Origin: Petunia secreta
Taxonomy: Eukaryota > Streptophyta > Magnoliopsida > Solanales > Solanaceae
Direction of reading: 5' to 3'
Length of the DNA stretch: 64,000 nucleotides
Assembly: GCA_029990175.1 (NCBI GenBank)
Contig: JARKIP010000010.1
Span: forward strand, 43,580,001-43,644,000
This document shows positions 34,508 to 46,569 of the stretch, piece after piece (the first letter of the stretch is position 1; each line of letters opens with the position of its first letter). The notes under the pieces are model-generated. The model saw only the letters and a list, made by a program, of their open reading frames with translations, did no database searches and had not been told where the DNA came from. Position numbers and translations under genes: made by a program.

Positions 34508-37500
34508 ATGATGGAGACAGATCTCGGTAAGCTATTTATAGGTGGGATATCTTGGGACACAGATGAGGAACGTCTTAAAGAATATTTTACTTCGTATGGA
34601 GAAGTGGTGGAAACTGTGATCATGAGAGATCGCAACACGGGTCGTGCTCGTGGTTTTGGTTTTGTTGTCTTTGCCAATCCTGCAGTAGCTGAAAGAGTAG
34701 TTAAAGAGAAGCATGTGATCGATGGGAGGACGGTCAGTAATTTTTTTTTCTCAATTACACGTCTGATTTAGAATAAAACATAAACTCAGCAAGTTTATAC
34801 GGCAACAATAATTACGTCTCAATCCCAAGCTAGTTGAGTCGTCTGGATGAATTTCACTATTTAGTTCACTAAACTTGGACATGCTTCAATCCAATATTAA
34901 TAGTTTGGGATTCTCTAATACTAGAGGTTCTCTATATTTTCTACCGATATACAAATCTTTGAACAGACTAAAACAGAATCCTATCAAACACTGGACCTAA
35001 TGCAAGTGTATCATCATGACTAAACCATAATTCAACTAGTTGGTATTACCTATGTTGACCTTTTACTGCCATTTTGTTTTGTTCTTCCCGAAGGTTACAT
35101 GGATTATGAGAATTGTAAGCCTTTTCGGGACAGATTCGTTTAGTTTGCTGTTCATAGTTTTTTATAACTGATGGAAAATTGCCTGAAATGTTTTTGACTA
35201 AATTTTAGTTGAAGACTAATCCATGCTGGACTGCTATTTAGGTCAAACAAATAATCATCTCTGTCTCTCCAAATTCTTTATTGGTCTCAAATTTTCAGGT
35301 CGAGGCAAAGAAGGCTGTTCCTAGGGATGACCAGCAAACAATGAATAGAAACAACAGCAGCACTCAAGGATCTCCAGGTCCTGGACGCACAAAAAAGATA
35401 TTTGTAGGAGGTTTAGCATCTACTGTTACTGAGAGTGACTTCAAGAACTACTTTGATCAGTTTGGTACAATTACAGATGTCGTAGTGATGTATGACCACA
35501 ACACTCAGAGGCCAAGAGGCTTTGGATTTATAACTTATGATTCAGAGGATGCAGTGGATAGGGCATTGTTTAAGACATTTCATGACCTTAATGGTAAAAT
35601 GATTGAGGTGAAGCGTGCTGTTCCAAAAGAGTTGTCTCCAGGGCCTAACCGGAGCCCTTTAATTGGATACAACTACGGACTTGGTAGAGCAAACAACTTC
35701 CTCAACAACTATGGTCAAGGGTATAGTCTAGGTTCAGTTGGAGGATATGGGATCAGGATGGACGGTAGGTTTAGTCCAGTTGGTAGTGGACGTACAAGTT
35801 TCTCTCAGTTTTCTTCTCCTGCTTATGGAATGGGGATCAATTTGGACCCAACTTTGAGCCCCACCTTTGCAGGAGCTTCCAACTTTAGCAATAATCTTGG
35901 TTATGGGCGCGTTCTAAGCCCATATTTCAGTGGCAACCCTAGTAGATACACTACACCTATTGGATATAGCACAGGCAGCACTAGAGGTGATTCTTTGCTA
36001 AGCTCCCCAACCAGGAATGTATGGGGAAATGGTGGTCTTAATAATGCTCCAAGTCCTGGTAGCTCTGCGTCATTTTTGGGCTCTGGAACTGGTAGTTACG
36101 GTGTTTTTGGGAATAATGGTGCCAATTGGGGCTCTTCTGCTATTTCTGCTCCAGTTGGTAGTTCATCTGGATACGGCGGTCGCAATGTTGGCTTCAGGAG
36201 TGGGGGAAACAGTTATGGGCTCGGATCTGGAGGACTTGGAAGAAGCAACGCAGCAGGTGCTGTCACAACTTCTTTTGCTGCATCAAGTGGTGCTTATGAG
36301 GGGTCTTATGGAGATGTATATCACAATGGCTCAATGTATGGTGATCCGACTTGGCAAGCTGTGTCTTCTGACATGGATGGTTCTAGTTCATTTGGGTATG
36401 GACTTGAAAACCCAGCAGATGTTTCAGCTAAAGACTCTGAGAATCATATTGGAAATTACAGTATCGCAAATAGACAATCAAATAGAGGTAATAATGCTTT
36501 TCCAATTGTCTAACCTGTATAATTTTGATAATTTCTTGTGTCATTTTTAAACTAGGTGTGGTATTGTGCCATTCTTCCTTTTGAGGTATTTTCTTGATTC
36601 TTGACACATATCTGTAATATTACCAATATTGGTCGACTAGATAATTACCGCCATTTTCCTCTCTGGATTTTGTATGTTTCTCTTTATGGGGAACTTGGTT
36701 GTTGACATGCAACAAAGACACCTCATTTTTTGTTAGTAGACCCTTAACTTGAAAGATCATTAAATGATATTTGTAAAATGGAGCAAGAAGGTTTGATTGT
36801 CTTTTAGTTAGTAGGTGTTCTAAGTTCAAATTTAAGTTGCATTTTATAAAGTACGGTAATACTTCATTATCATAGTTTGACAGGACAATTTGCAGTGAGA
36901 TGAGCTTGAAAGGATCCAAAAACATTAGAAAATGTTGATGTGGTATATTCATTTAAATTAACTTATAGTGGGGTACAAAACCTTCTTTATCCTTAAAAAC
37001 AGAAGTGGTTGAAACATCCTTCATTTTGCGTCTTATGAAAACTTGAAGATCCCTTATAAGAGAAAAGTTGAAGGTACCTTGGCTGACCTTTTTCTATTAG
37101 ATATAATAGGCCATGCCGTAAAAGCATTTTAGCTTAAATATTTGTAGAATTGTGGGGATGCAGCTTTTCCTTTATATTATGGCAATCTTGCGTTGTATTC
37201 TTTTTCAGAGTCAACATGTGCCTAAAAGTGAAACTTCCTCCTCTCTCTTAACCAAAGACGAATAGATAGGTGCTAGCAGTTCAAGTTTTTTGGATTGTAG
37301 ATTTAAGATTACAAAGGTGAATTGGCCATTATATTAACTAAGAGGTACTTCGACTTACATAAGCTTGTAGTTCAGTAAACCAGAAATGGTTTCATAAGTT
37401 TGCATAAGATAGTAAAGCGTGTGCTTTATGGGAATGAGGGTAAAGGAACAAAGTATATGCATAAGCCCAATACTTAACTGTGTGGGAATTGGGGTTGGTT

Positions 37501-38662
37501 TTGAATGAGGAATGGGGAAAATGAGGCATTTTTGACCTATCAAAAGAACGGGAAAAGAGAGACGTGGATTATTTTTCCTCCTGCCATTTAATGCAGGAGT
37601 TAGTCATGTATGTAAGTTATAAGGTTTGATCATCACCATTCAAAAAGAGCTGTTCTATTGTTTTAATTTCATACGTAGTAGAATTAAAAACTATTCATTT
37701 TTTGTTTTGTTTGTAATCATGACTTTGCAGCACCATTTTGTTTTTATTTTAACATGCCTAAGTTACATATACATCACTATGCATATAACCACAACAAAAA
37801 GTTCCTTTAATTAACATGAGGTAGTACCTAGGGGAAAAGGAATGGTGGTTGGTGGGAGGTGGATTAGGTCCTTCCACCCTTATCCATCTGTTGACCTTAC
37901 TTCTCGAGGCCTATGATGTTATGCTCATGACTATTCTTAGTGTATTTGTTTCTTTGGTAATTGACATGATGAAAAGGGAAGGGCAAATACAGATTAGTGA
38001 GTCCGGCAAGCTAAGAGTGCCCAAGGAGAGGCTGAATGCATGGGGCTTCTCCTCCTCACCTCTTTCCCCAAAAAGGTTCAAACTTTCCTTCCTACTTTCC
38101 CTAGGGTCTTGGTGATCCACAGGAGTCTATAATCGGGGATTGAAGGAGGATAATCTCTTTGTCCAAGCTCTGGCTTTTCCGCCCTCATATAGAGGACACT
38201 TTCCACCAAATTAGACAAAATTGTCTAGTTCAAACGATCTGAAAATGTTTTGGAACATTAATTAGTGTTTGCTTTAAGAAAAAAACAACCACATCTTTTG
38301 GACTGAGAAGAAAGAAATATCAAGATTAGTTATAGGCTTCTGGTAACAATTTAATAGCAAAGGTTTCCTTTATTCAAGTGTGGGAAATAGACGAACCTGT
38401 TTTGCTTATGGCTGGAGTGTTCTAGTATACAATGAGTTCCTTCGCTGAAAATTCATCATGCTTAAATGTTGTTTTGCCTCATTGTCTTCCAACAAACTTG
38501 CTATCTGGTAAATGCAGAACGCAACCATTTTGTTCATTATCTTTCTCTGAGACTACCTGATATTTTTTTTTATCAATGCTATATGTTACTCTGTGGAAAA
38601 TGGTCCAGATATTGAGTCTGCTTAATTTTTTCTTCTTGATGTTTCCAGGAATTGCAGCATAG
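34508..38662 (+). CDS. Two-RRM hnRNP-type RNA-binding protein
   Basis: CDS exons are 34508-34732, 35299-36487 and 38649-38662, giving 475 residues. RRM1 is at about residues 7-80 (RNP2 KLFIGGI at 8-14, RNP1 RGFGFVVF at 48-55) and RRM2 at about 107-182 (KIFVGGL at 108-114, RGFGFITY at 148-155). A long Gly/Ser/Asn/Tyr-rich tail follows. This is the plant hnRNP A/B-like layout, nuclear proteins that bind pre-mRNA or mRNA. Introns are GT-AG: the first starts GTCAGT, the second starts GTAATA and ends TTTCCAG. The third coding exon has only 14 bases and supplies the ending GIAA-stop, which fits the family better than the read-into-intron ending GNNAFPIV. The start is the first ATG after the acceptor at 34502. 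The 3' UTR probably runs to about 39250, where AGCTTTATTGTG occurs. Confidence 0.9.
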
Positions 38663-39561
38663 GAGATTTCTCTTCTTGGATATCTGAAGATTCTTAGAAG
38701 TGGCTTAAGAAAATCAAGTGGACAGTCAGTGTTAATAGATATCTATCATAATATGCATTTCAGATATAGCTGATCATATAGAGCTAACAAGAGGCTTGTC
38801 TGAAAAAAGTGTACACATTCAGAGAGAGCAGTTTCTAAAGGGATTTTGTGATGGTTTGAGGTTTCAACTTTTTGAAAGCAACTTAGGCTCCTATCTCAGC
38901 ATTTAATCAAGATGTATATCAGATTATACTTGACACCATCCATTGCAGTTGATGTGCTGTCCATCCAAAACAAAGACAGTACCTTTGGAACTATGTTGAG
39001 AGTTAGTTTATAATTTTTTATATTCTTTTTTCTTTTTTGTAACTCTTTGTCCGGTGTAGTGACTAAGCTGCTGCTGTTTGTTCTCATAGTTCTGTTTTTT
39101 TCTTTTTCGGGATTTGCCTTTTGTATTCAGACATCCTTTTTGATTTACTAGTGTGAAAACAATAGGGGATACCAACCTAGGATCCACCATAAATAATACT
39201 GAATATTCTGTTTATTGCAAATTTGTAAACTCTACACTGAAGCTTTATTGTGTATGCAACTATGTTGCAGTTGAAATAGAATTTTGATCTCGTTCTCTAT
39301 TCTGTTTCTGACATGGTAATGACGTGTCATGTTTTGGTATTGAAAATTGATTTTTGGGTGAGTTATATTTTCAAGACAACTAACACTTAGTTTAGTGACT
39401 TACTGAAGCAAGTTGTGACTTTTATTGATATGCTTCATATGAAGGGAGCGTTGGAGCACTTAAAGTTGCCTCCGTGTGATATATATATCACGGGTTTGTG
39501 CTGTGGAAACATCCACTGATGCACCATGCGCGAGTTTTTTTATACTACATATAATGTTCAG

Positions 39562-40360
39562 TTTTTTTTTTTTTTTTTTTTTTTTTTTGTAATTAAATTT
39601 TTGTTTACCATGGAAAATTTTATATGGAGATCAAAAAACCCTCTGATGTTGGACATTAGTCCCCAGCTTTAGATAACTCATACCACCTACACTACTCAGA
39701 TCTTCACTGTCTCGGATTCCTACCTATGGCTATCACTATCTATGGGTAGAAATTTAGGCTTCTCAACTTAGTGCTACCTGCGTACATTTGACTCCCCTAT
39801 GATGCACATTCTGAATGATAAGTCTACATAGTGTGTCTATGCTTCTCTTTTTGTCTTGGAATATACACTGATTTCTCTCTTGCCATACAAAGTAAATGCT
39901 AGCTGCGAGTACCATTCTGTAAATTGCAGCTTGAGCAGTCTTTCCATTTGCGAACTTCACAGCCCACTCTAACTCTTCAGTCCACTCCATAGCTCCTCTC
40001 TGTATACCTTGCCATTGTAGAAGCTTGTTCCATAGAGCACTTGTGAATTCACACCTGAAAATCAGATGTTCTATTGACTCGTCTTGCAGTTCACACAGTG
40101 GGCACTGGGCATTTGTAACTATTCCCCATTTTGCCAATCTATCCCTGGTATATAGCCTACCATGAGCTACCATCACTAGCACAAATATCCATTTAGGGCA
40201 TCCGACATTATTTCATGACATTCTTCTCCATGTTACTTTACTGTAGTCCCCTCTGAGCTTTTGATAAACTTGTATAATAGAGATATCTAGCATGTTTAGC
40301 AGACTATCATAAGTAATTCCTGCTTCCTCAAAGTACTTTATGGCCTTCAAAGATCTTTCT
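39562..40360 (-). mobile_element. 5'-truncated LINE (L1-type) insertion
   Basis: A run of 27 T at 39562-39588 is the poly(A) tail on the minus strand. The insertion is flanked by AATGTTCAGTT at 39553-39563 and 40361-40371, an exact 11-bp duplication. The body encodes the C-terminal end of LINE ORF2. The length of about 0.8 kb shows strong 5' truncation, typical of target-primed reverse transcription. Confidence 0.9.
39763..40360 (-). pseudogene. LINE ORF2 C-terminal zinc-binding domain
   Basis: The translation has AHGRLYTRDRLAKWG, then CPLCELQDESIEHLIFRC, then LWNKLLQW and FVWQERNQCIFQ. These are the zf-RVT (PF13966) signatures at the end of plant L1-type reverse-transcriptase proteins. The upstream part, 40360-40183, is in the same register, with a stop near 40207. 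It is a fragment without RT or endonuclease domains. Confidence 0.85.
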
Positions 40361-40371
40361 AATGTTCAGTT

Positions 40372-42100
40372 ACTTTAATGAGACCAAAAATAATTTTATG
40401 ACTTTACTGATGCAACAATAAAGGTTAGTGACTTTAACGAGACAAAACAATACTAGTTTTGTAATCACATGTAAAGTTTAGTAATAACGTGAAGCTAACC
40501 CAATATATTTTATGTCAATAATGTAGGCATTAATTTTTTGCAAGCGGTATCGACATTTAAAGGACATATTTAACAAGAGATTTTTACGCTAATTGACGCA
40601 TTAAATAGTTAAATTACAAAAAATGCCGACATTATTGAGAAATTACACAACATAACGACATTTGTATAATTTTTATAAAATATACCATTTTATTATTTTT
40701 CCTTCTCTCTCTAACCCAAAATCCTAACTTCTCCCTCTCTCTTTCTCTTCCCTCCTCCACCCACCCACCCTTCCGCCGTTCCCCACCCTCCCTCGCCGGT
40801 CGCCGTTGCTGCTATTCCTCCGCGAACTAGAGCAGCTGCTGTTTGCTTTCATTTTTGGGCTGCCATCGCAGCCGCTGCTGCTGCAGTGTAGCGGCGCTGC
40901 TGCATGGCGGGGGGGGGGGGGGGGCAATCTTTTTTCCGACTGGTTTTTCCCGATCTTTTCCTTTTTTTTTGGTCATTTTCTATGTGTATAAGTGTGTATT
41001 TTATGTATATATTTGTATTTTGTATATACATATGCTTCTACTTCTTCTTTTTTGTTTTTGAATATACATATTCAGATGCAGATGTATGTATCTGTATGTT
41101 TGTGTATATACATGTAATGTTTTCAGCGCACAAGTGTATGTATGTGTATACCACTAAATGAACGTGTATATCTAAGCATCTATTGTATTTTTTGTATGTG
41201 CTTTTTGTGTGTATGTCAAGTGTATGTGTGACATACATAAATTTGTATGTTTTAAGTTGTAGATCTGTAGATCCTTGTATGTATGTATGTGTGTCTAGTG
41301 TATGTCAAATTTTTTTGGTGTATTTACATGTATTTTTTGTTTATATGTATGTTGCAAGTGTATTTTCAAAGAGAAATCAATGTTTATATGTGTAATTCAT
41401 TTTTAAGATTCAAAAAACAAAAAAGTGAAATTTGGCGGGTGGCCACCGGCGGCCGGCGCCGGCGCCGCCTAGGGTGGTAGCAGTGGGAGGGGGCAATAGG
41501 AAGAAGGAGGAACAAACTCTAATTTGTTAGTTTTGTATATAATGTGTAAAAATATTAGTATATTTTGTAAAATGAAATAATGTTTATTTTTTGTAATTTT
41601 GATGTTAGGGTTGTATATATTTGTAATTAGCCCTCTAAACAAATGAACAAACTAGAACAATAGTAGTAAGCCAATATGGCCAAAAATTGCAAAATTGCTG
41701 AGGGGTACTCTTTTCTTTCTTTCTTTCTTTCAAAATCAAGTTTTCAAAATTGTCTATTGTTATGCTGATTTATTTATTTATTTTGCAAAAACGTCAGTAA
41801 CTTTTCTAAAGGAGTTTGTTTTGACCCAATTCAAGCCTCAAACCCTTGACATCTTCTAGGCAACGGCATGCTTGACCCCTACACCATTTAGCAAAGGTGC
41901 CTCCGCCCCCTACTTTATGCCACTAGACTCCATGTGCACCACAATGGAGATGTATCCCCCCCTTATGATCACTGACCAGAAACCTCAGCTCACTGAAGAA
42001 AGATTAGACAAACTTTTCCAATATGATATGCAATTATTGGCACAACAGATAATCTACCGTTAAAAGGCAAAGGATGAGAAGAAACTAAAACCCAAAGATT
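40372..42100. other. Spacer with GC-rich island and TG-rich tract
   Basis: It contains a compact GC-rich stretch (40730-40925, including a 16-G run near 40909-40924), a long TGTATG/TGTATA-rich tract (40980-41400), a second GC-rich block (41430-41500), and AT-rich flanks. The outer flanks (about 40595-40690 and 41530-41640) resemble each other in inverted orientation (ATTACAAAAAAT...ACATTAT), so the whole may be a non-autonomous TIR element. No gene is recognised. Confidence 0.45.
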
Positions 42101-42289
42101 AATTAGCTAGAAGCAACTGAAATAGAATAAAGCTTTTACAGACAGAAGTCAAGCATCCATAGTTCTAATTTCCCATCTAAAATGGCTGAATACAACAAGA
42201 CATAGAATGCTCAGTGATACTAATCCCTTCAGTCTTGATCCTAATCTCTCGAAGTCATCATTTGAGTGTGTAACCATTGTCAGAAGATC

Positions 42290-43600
42290 TTAGAAGAAAG
42301 CTCTGCTACCATAAAACACTCGAGAGCCAGTACTCTTAGGTGTTTCTAATTTCTGATCTGAACTCGAACTGCCAGAACTGGTTGGTCCATTTCCAATATC
42401 CAATGGAAGCTTCATTTTTGCCAATGACTCAGTAAATTGCTGCATGCTTTTCATGTACATATCCACTATATCCTGTTGCACAAGCTTTTGCTCTGGCTCA
42501 ATGTCTACTTTGACTAGTGGCTTTGGAAATGCAATACCAGGCTTGATTTCTGACAAGTTGCTCTCAGCATCTCCACTATTTCCATTTTCTGCTGTGGCGC
42601 ATTCTTTAGAAGCTGAAGCATATTCTTGAAGTGGAGATTTTGATTCTCCAGAGGGCTCTGAAGATTGGGAGCTAGCAGGATGAAAGATTGATGGAGACTC
42701 AATGGTTGATAAACTGCTTGGAGGTGAATCACGTTTAGGATATTGGTTTGTATTAGTAATCCCTGTTGGAAAACTTTCTTCAATACGAGCTTCTACTTCT
42801 GGACTTAGATGATTTCCTGTATCAGAAGAGACCAAGCTATCTGAGCTTTGAGAATCTAAATTCGTGCATTGTATACCAAAGTACTCAGAGACCATAAGAT
42901 GATTTTCATTCACTATCTTGGGATCTGGGAATTCAATTTTTTCAAATTCATCAGGAAGGGACTCAGCTGCTTTTGATTCCTGCAGAGATGCATTAGTGCC
43001 AACACATTCAGGTAATGCAGGAATTGCAATCACATCAGGTAAAGTTCCATTATACGATAGGGACAATTGCACATATCCTGCAGGAGAGTGAAAGAGATCA
43101 GTTGATGAAAGCGAGAACTCTTTTTCCAGCTTTCCATATTTAACTAGGACTTCAGCTAGCGGGACCAGTGCAAAGCCTAGCAATTGGTCTTCCATATAAT
43201 TTCTCACCCTGCTCATCATCCATATCTCACATTTCACAGAGCATTCTATCGTACGAACTTTGAGCCTTAGATTTTCATTGAATACTGGACTTTTCCCTCC
43301 ACCATTAATGATTTGCGTGGAGAGTGCCTTTTCAGGATCACTGGTAAGGCAAATTTTTGCATAAACATCTTGCTTATGGTAAATGCAGATGTTATGGATG
43401 TCTCTAGCCTGATATATATACACATCAAGAACACCAATGAAGTCCTCCAAGTTGCAGACTGCAGCCTCCTCTCCATGAGCAGAAACTCCCCGGGATAGGC
43501 CACCAGGATTCTTTATGAAAGACTCACTGCTCTGCTTCTCAGGCTCAACAAAGACGGAGGAACCCTTGAATGGTGATACAACGGACTGTGGAGAATCCAT
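42290..43600 (-). CDS. C2-domain protein
   Basis: A 436-residue protein in one coding exon. The start chosen is ATG at 43600 (MDSPQSVVSPFKGSS). The open frame continues upstream, but that part is intron: TTTTTCTCAG ends at 43621. A single C2 domain spans about residues 53-188 (IGVLDVYIYQARDIHN, QDVYAKICLT, then MEDQLLGFALVPLAEV and the GYVQLSLSY end). Several calcium-ligand Asp positions are not obvious, so Ca2+ binding is uncertain. The remainder is Ser/Pro-rich and probably disordered, ending in GSRVFYGSRAFF. This matches plant calcium-dependent lipid-binding-like C2 proteins of unknown role, presumably peripheral to membranes. Confidence 0.85.
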   Translation of the reverse strand: MDSPQSVVSPFKGSSVFVEPEKQSSESFIKNPGGLSRGVSAHGEEAAVCNLEDFIGVLDVYIYQARDIHNICIYHKQDVYAKICLTSDPEKALSTQIINGGGKSPVFNENLRLKVRTIECSVKCEIWMMSRVRNYMEDQLLGFALVPLAEVLVKYGKLEKEFSLSSTDLFHSPAGYVQLSLSYNGTLPDVIAIPALPECVGTNASLQESKAAESLPDEFEKIEFPDPKIVNENHLMVSEYFGIQCTNLDSQSSDSLVSSDTGNHLSPEVEARIEESFPTGITNTNQYPKRDSPPSSLSTIESPSIFHPASSQSSEPSGESKSPLQEYASASKECATAENGNSGDAESNLSEIKPGIAFPKPLVKVDIEPEQKLVQQDIVDMYMKSMQQFTESLAKMKLPLDIGNGPTSSGSSSSDQKLETPKSTGSRVFYGSRAFF

Positions 43601-43620
43601 CAAATTGGCTGCAAATATAC

Positions 43621-45044
43621 CTGAGAAAAACCAAAAAGGCTTATTTTGATCAATGAATGCCAACTGCCAAGTCAATTTATAGTTATGCTTTCTAGTATGA
43701 AAAAGTAATCATGAATTCAAATCTACCAAAGGTTGTTAAATGCTCAGTTGATGCATTAAACACTGGAACTAAACTAGGTGCAACACAAGTTGTGCACTTT
43801 GTCTTTGCTTAGGCAGCGGTTCAGTGCAGGTACCAAAGCACTAGGATGTGCATCTCATAGACCATATGCTCAATCTTGAGGGGGGCGACACTTAAGCCCA
43901 AAAATAGTTTGCGGAGTGATTAATAGATTAGAAAATGTCATGGATGAAGTTAACATGAATGAAGTTAACGATTAGGAAAAGGAATTAGAAACAAAGTTGC
44001 ATCTTAGCATCTGAATAATAATTTTAAATGGTTTTGAACTTGATTTACATGATTTTTACTTCATATATTTCACTTATAAATTGTTTGTGTTTTTACTACT
44101 ACTTGCATTGTATATATCTATAGTTTTTCCTTCATTAGTTGATTTTCTTAGCTAAGAAACATGTTAAGTTGCGTGTTCTGCTTAAAGCCCCATAACACCA
44201 CCTAATTACCATCACACAAGAAGTAGCAGCTGTATCAAAAGTGAAACCTCTAGTTTGTACATCCAGTAACCCTACTAAGCAACATTTCTGGACAAGGTAA
44301 CATGAAATTGAAATTCACTGCTCCCTCGGTTTCATTTTATGCGGCAGTGTTTACTACAGTTCGTCTAAAAAAACAACACACTTATTTATTTAGAACTAAT
44401 TCACCGAACTTCTAATTTTATCCTTAATGACATGCTTTTATAGCTAGCCACATAAATCTCGTGATAAGTTTGAGACCACAAGTTTGAAAAGGTCTTTTTC
44501 TTTCTTAAAATCTGTGCCTAATCAAAGTAGACCACATAAATTGAAACCGTTGAAATGATTGAAGAATAAAAATGGTGAAAAGGGATTATCCGTGCAGTGG
44601 AAGTGGAATTCCACAGAGATGCAACTTTTATTTAAAGATGTAAAAGTAAAAATTAAGAAGCAATCTTTAACGTCTAACAGAAGAAAATAACACAACTGCA
44701 GCATGGAAATTGGGACTCTATACTAAAATCATGAAGGATAACATTTAGGTAGAGAAACTAGTAAAATTAGCAAGAAAGAGCCCAGAATCATACAAGACAG
44801 AATCAAAAAGCATGTTAATCAACAAGAATTATCAAGTGATTCAGTGATTTTACGCTATGCCAAATGAACAGAGCTGCAAGCAATAGCAAACCAAGAAGAG
44901 GGAAAAGGGTGAAGAATTGAAATTTGGTGGGAGAAACATGTTAATAATAGGCAACCAACAAAGGGAATTCAGCTCATAATCACAAATGAACAAAGAACTA
45001 ATTAAAGCACAAGAAATGAAAGTGCAAGAAGTTATAGTTCTTAC
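43621..45044 (-). other. Probable 5' UTR intron of C2 gene
   Basis: Donor GTAAGAAC at 45044-45037 and acceptor TTTTTCTCAG ending at 43621, about 1.4 kb. It contains a MITE-like element at 44321-44552. Inferred from sites only. Confidence 0.5.
44321..44552. mobile_element. MITE (CTCCCTC-type ends)
   Basis: The left end CTCCCTCGGTTTCATTTTAT matches the reverse complement of the right end, CAACGGTTTCAATTTATGTG. Such short TIR elements are very common in plant introns. The target duplication is not clear. Confidence 0.6.
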
Positions 45045-45249
45045 TAGTAGGTGAAGAGGCAAGACAGGTGATTGGTATGTTAATTGTGGACTCTCTGACT
45101 ATAATTGGAATATATCAGAATAAAAGCCAACTCGAATTCCGAATAATGGTAAAGGTGCAGATGGAATAAAATCTAGTAAAGCGTTGGGCAGTGGACAGAA
45201 ACTTGTCGTGTACCTCTGTACTTGTGCCTTTGTGTAATTAAGTATTGGA

Positions 45250-45257
45250 CTTTTATA
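45250..45257 (-). promoter_or_regulatory. TATA box of C2 gene
   Basis: TATAAAAG on the minus strand, about 205 bp upstream of the proposed 5' UTR donor at 45044. This gives a first exon of roughly 175 bp. Confidence 0.5.
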
Positions 45258-45259
45258 TT

Positions 45260-46323
45260 GTTCTCTGCAAAAAGTGACTCCTTTGTCTGACAAAGTCCAA
45301 TCAATTAGCGTTTCAGTGCGTTCTTACAAATTGGGACATACTTTGTCCACCACGCGCTACTTCTAATTTCTAACTACTAGTACATCGTTTTACCTTTTCT
45401 TTTTTGTTTATATATTTGTAAGGCTCGAGAAATTTCATTTAAAAGCATTAACAATTACTCATTCGATCCAGTTAAAAATATGTTTGAGATCGGAGTGTAC
45501 CCATTAAGACAATTTTTTGATATCATGATTAACCATTAGAGTTATATCTAATAAATTTACCCTTTATCACTCCTCAAATTAGTAGTAACAGCTCTTGAGA
45601 ATCTTCTTAAACAATGGAATAGAGTACATTATTTATTAGAACAAATGTAATTTGAAAGAGAATAATGTCTTCTTGATTTTCTATTTTGAACAAAGTTGTT
45701 AGGCTAAAATAATATTTAAAAACAATCATAGGGAGCAATTCATTCATTTCATTTTATTTGACAATATTTTGCTAAGCTTGGAATTAGAAAAAAAATTGGC
45801 ACATAACAGTGTACATTTAGAAGTCTGTCATTACAAATAGTCATGGGATTTTCATAAGTTAAAAATATATCATTAAGAATAAATGATAAGTTTAAAATAA
45901 AATTATTTATGTAAAATTATCAATAAAAAATTTAATATAAAAATGGGGTACTTTGTTTAATGGATACTTTCTTGTTTTCCTCCTGTATTAATTCATAATT
46001 TAGAACGACGGCTAAATACTTTTCAGTAGTGCACTAATTATTGGTCGTTCCATCTCTTTCCTTGTATATGGATAAAATTTATGGGGATCTTAAAAGAATG
46101 AGTTGCGGTTGTTATTGTGCTAGAAAGAAATGATCTTTATCTCCCTTTAACTTCGAAATAATATGTATAGAACAACCTACTTTATCACTACTTTATAAGT
46201 GGGAAGCTCCATAAAATGCAAAGTCAAAATACCAAATTGCTTCTGTCAAATTAAATGTAATTGAATGTACTTTTTTAACCCTTTAAATTTAATTTAAATA
46301 ATCTTTCTAACACAAGAAAATGA
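45260..46323. other. AT-rich spacer
   Basis: No gene is seen. A fragment at 45731-45790 (GGGAGCAATTCATTCATTTC) resembles the end of a MITE. Confidence 0.5.
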
Positions 46324-46451
46324 ACGTCGTCGTCTGCAAGGGGAACATCTTGCTGCTCGTCCCCGGCCAAATTCTGGTTTACCTGCTCCGCAGCGTTGAG
46401 GTCTTGTTGCCCGTCAATGGGAGCGTTGTTGTGCGAATTGTTATCTGCCAT
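46324..46451 (-). pseudogene. Truncated second gag start of E
   Basis: 128 bp identical to the first 42 codons of gag at 57348-57221 (MADNNSHNNAPIDGQQDL...). It is preceded by an identical 118-bp leader and followed abruptly by unrelated AT-rich DNA at 46323. It cannot encode a functional protein. Confidence 0.9.
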
Positions 46452-46569
46452 TTTGACAAAAAGAAAACGGGGAGAACCAGCGAGCGAAGAGAAAACGAAT
46501 AAAGAGTAAAATACGATGAGCGATTAACCTACGGAAGTTATTGACCGGCTCCCACTGTGGTCGTCAAAT

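Noticed and set aside
35281..36513. Uninterrupted 410-codon reading as a stand-alone protein
   Set aside because: Its first 18 bases are intron and its last residues come from reading into intron 2. The spliced model joins RRM1 and restores the usual ending.
36017..36550. 177-codon ORF overlapping the RRM gene
   Set aside because: Frame shadow of the Gly/Ser-rich coding exon.
40910..41395. Overlapping hydrophobic Cys/Tyr/Val-rich ORFs
   Set aside because: Products of the TGTATG-rich tract read in several frames; low complexity.
41872..42063. 63-codon ORF past the C2 gene 3' end
   Set aside because: No recognised family, no promoter or splice signals, composition like the spacer; probably chance.
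43601..43675. 25-residue N-terminal extension of the C2 protein
   Set aside because: It lies upstream of or across a TTTTTCTCAG acceptor; the first 18 codons would be intron.
46565..46569. CAAAT as a plain target duplication of E
   Set aside because: The left CAAAT is also the base run between LTR and primer-binding site of the partial second unit, so it is not independent evidence of a simple insertion.
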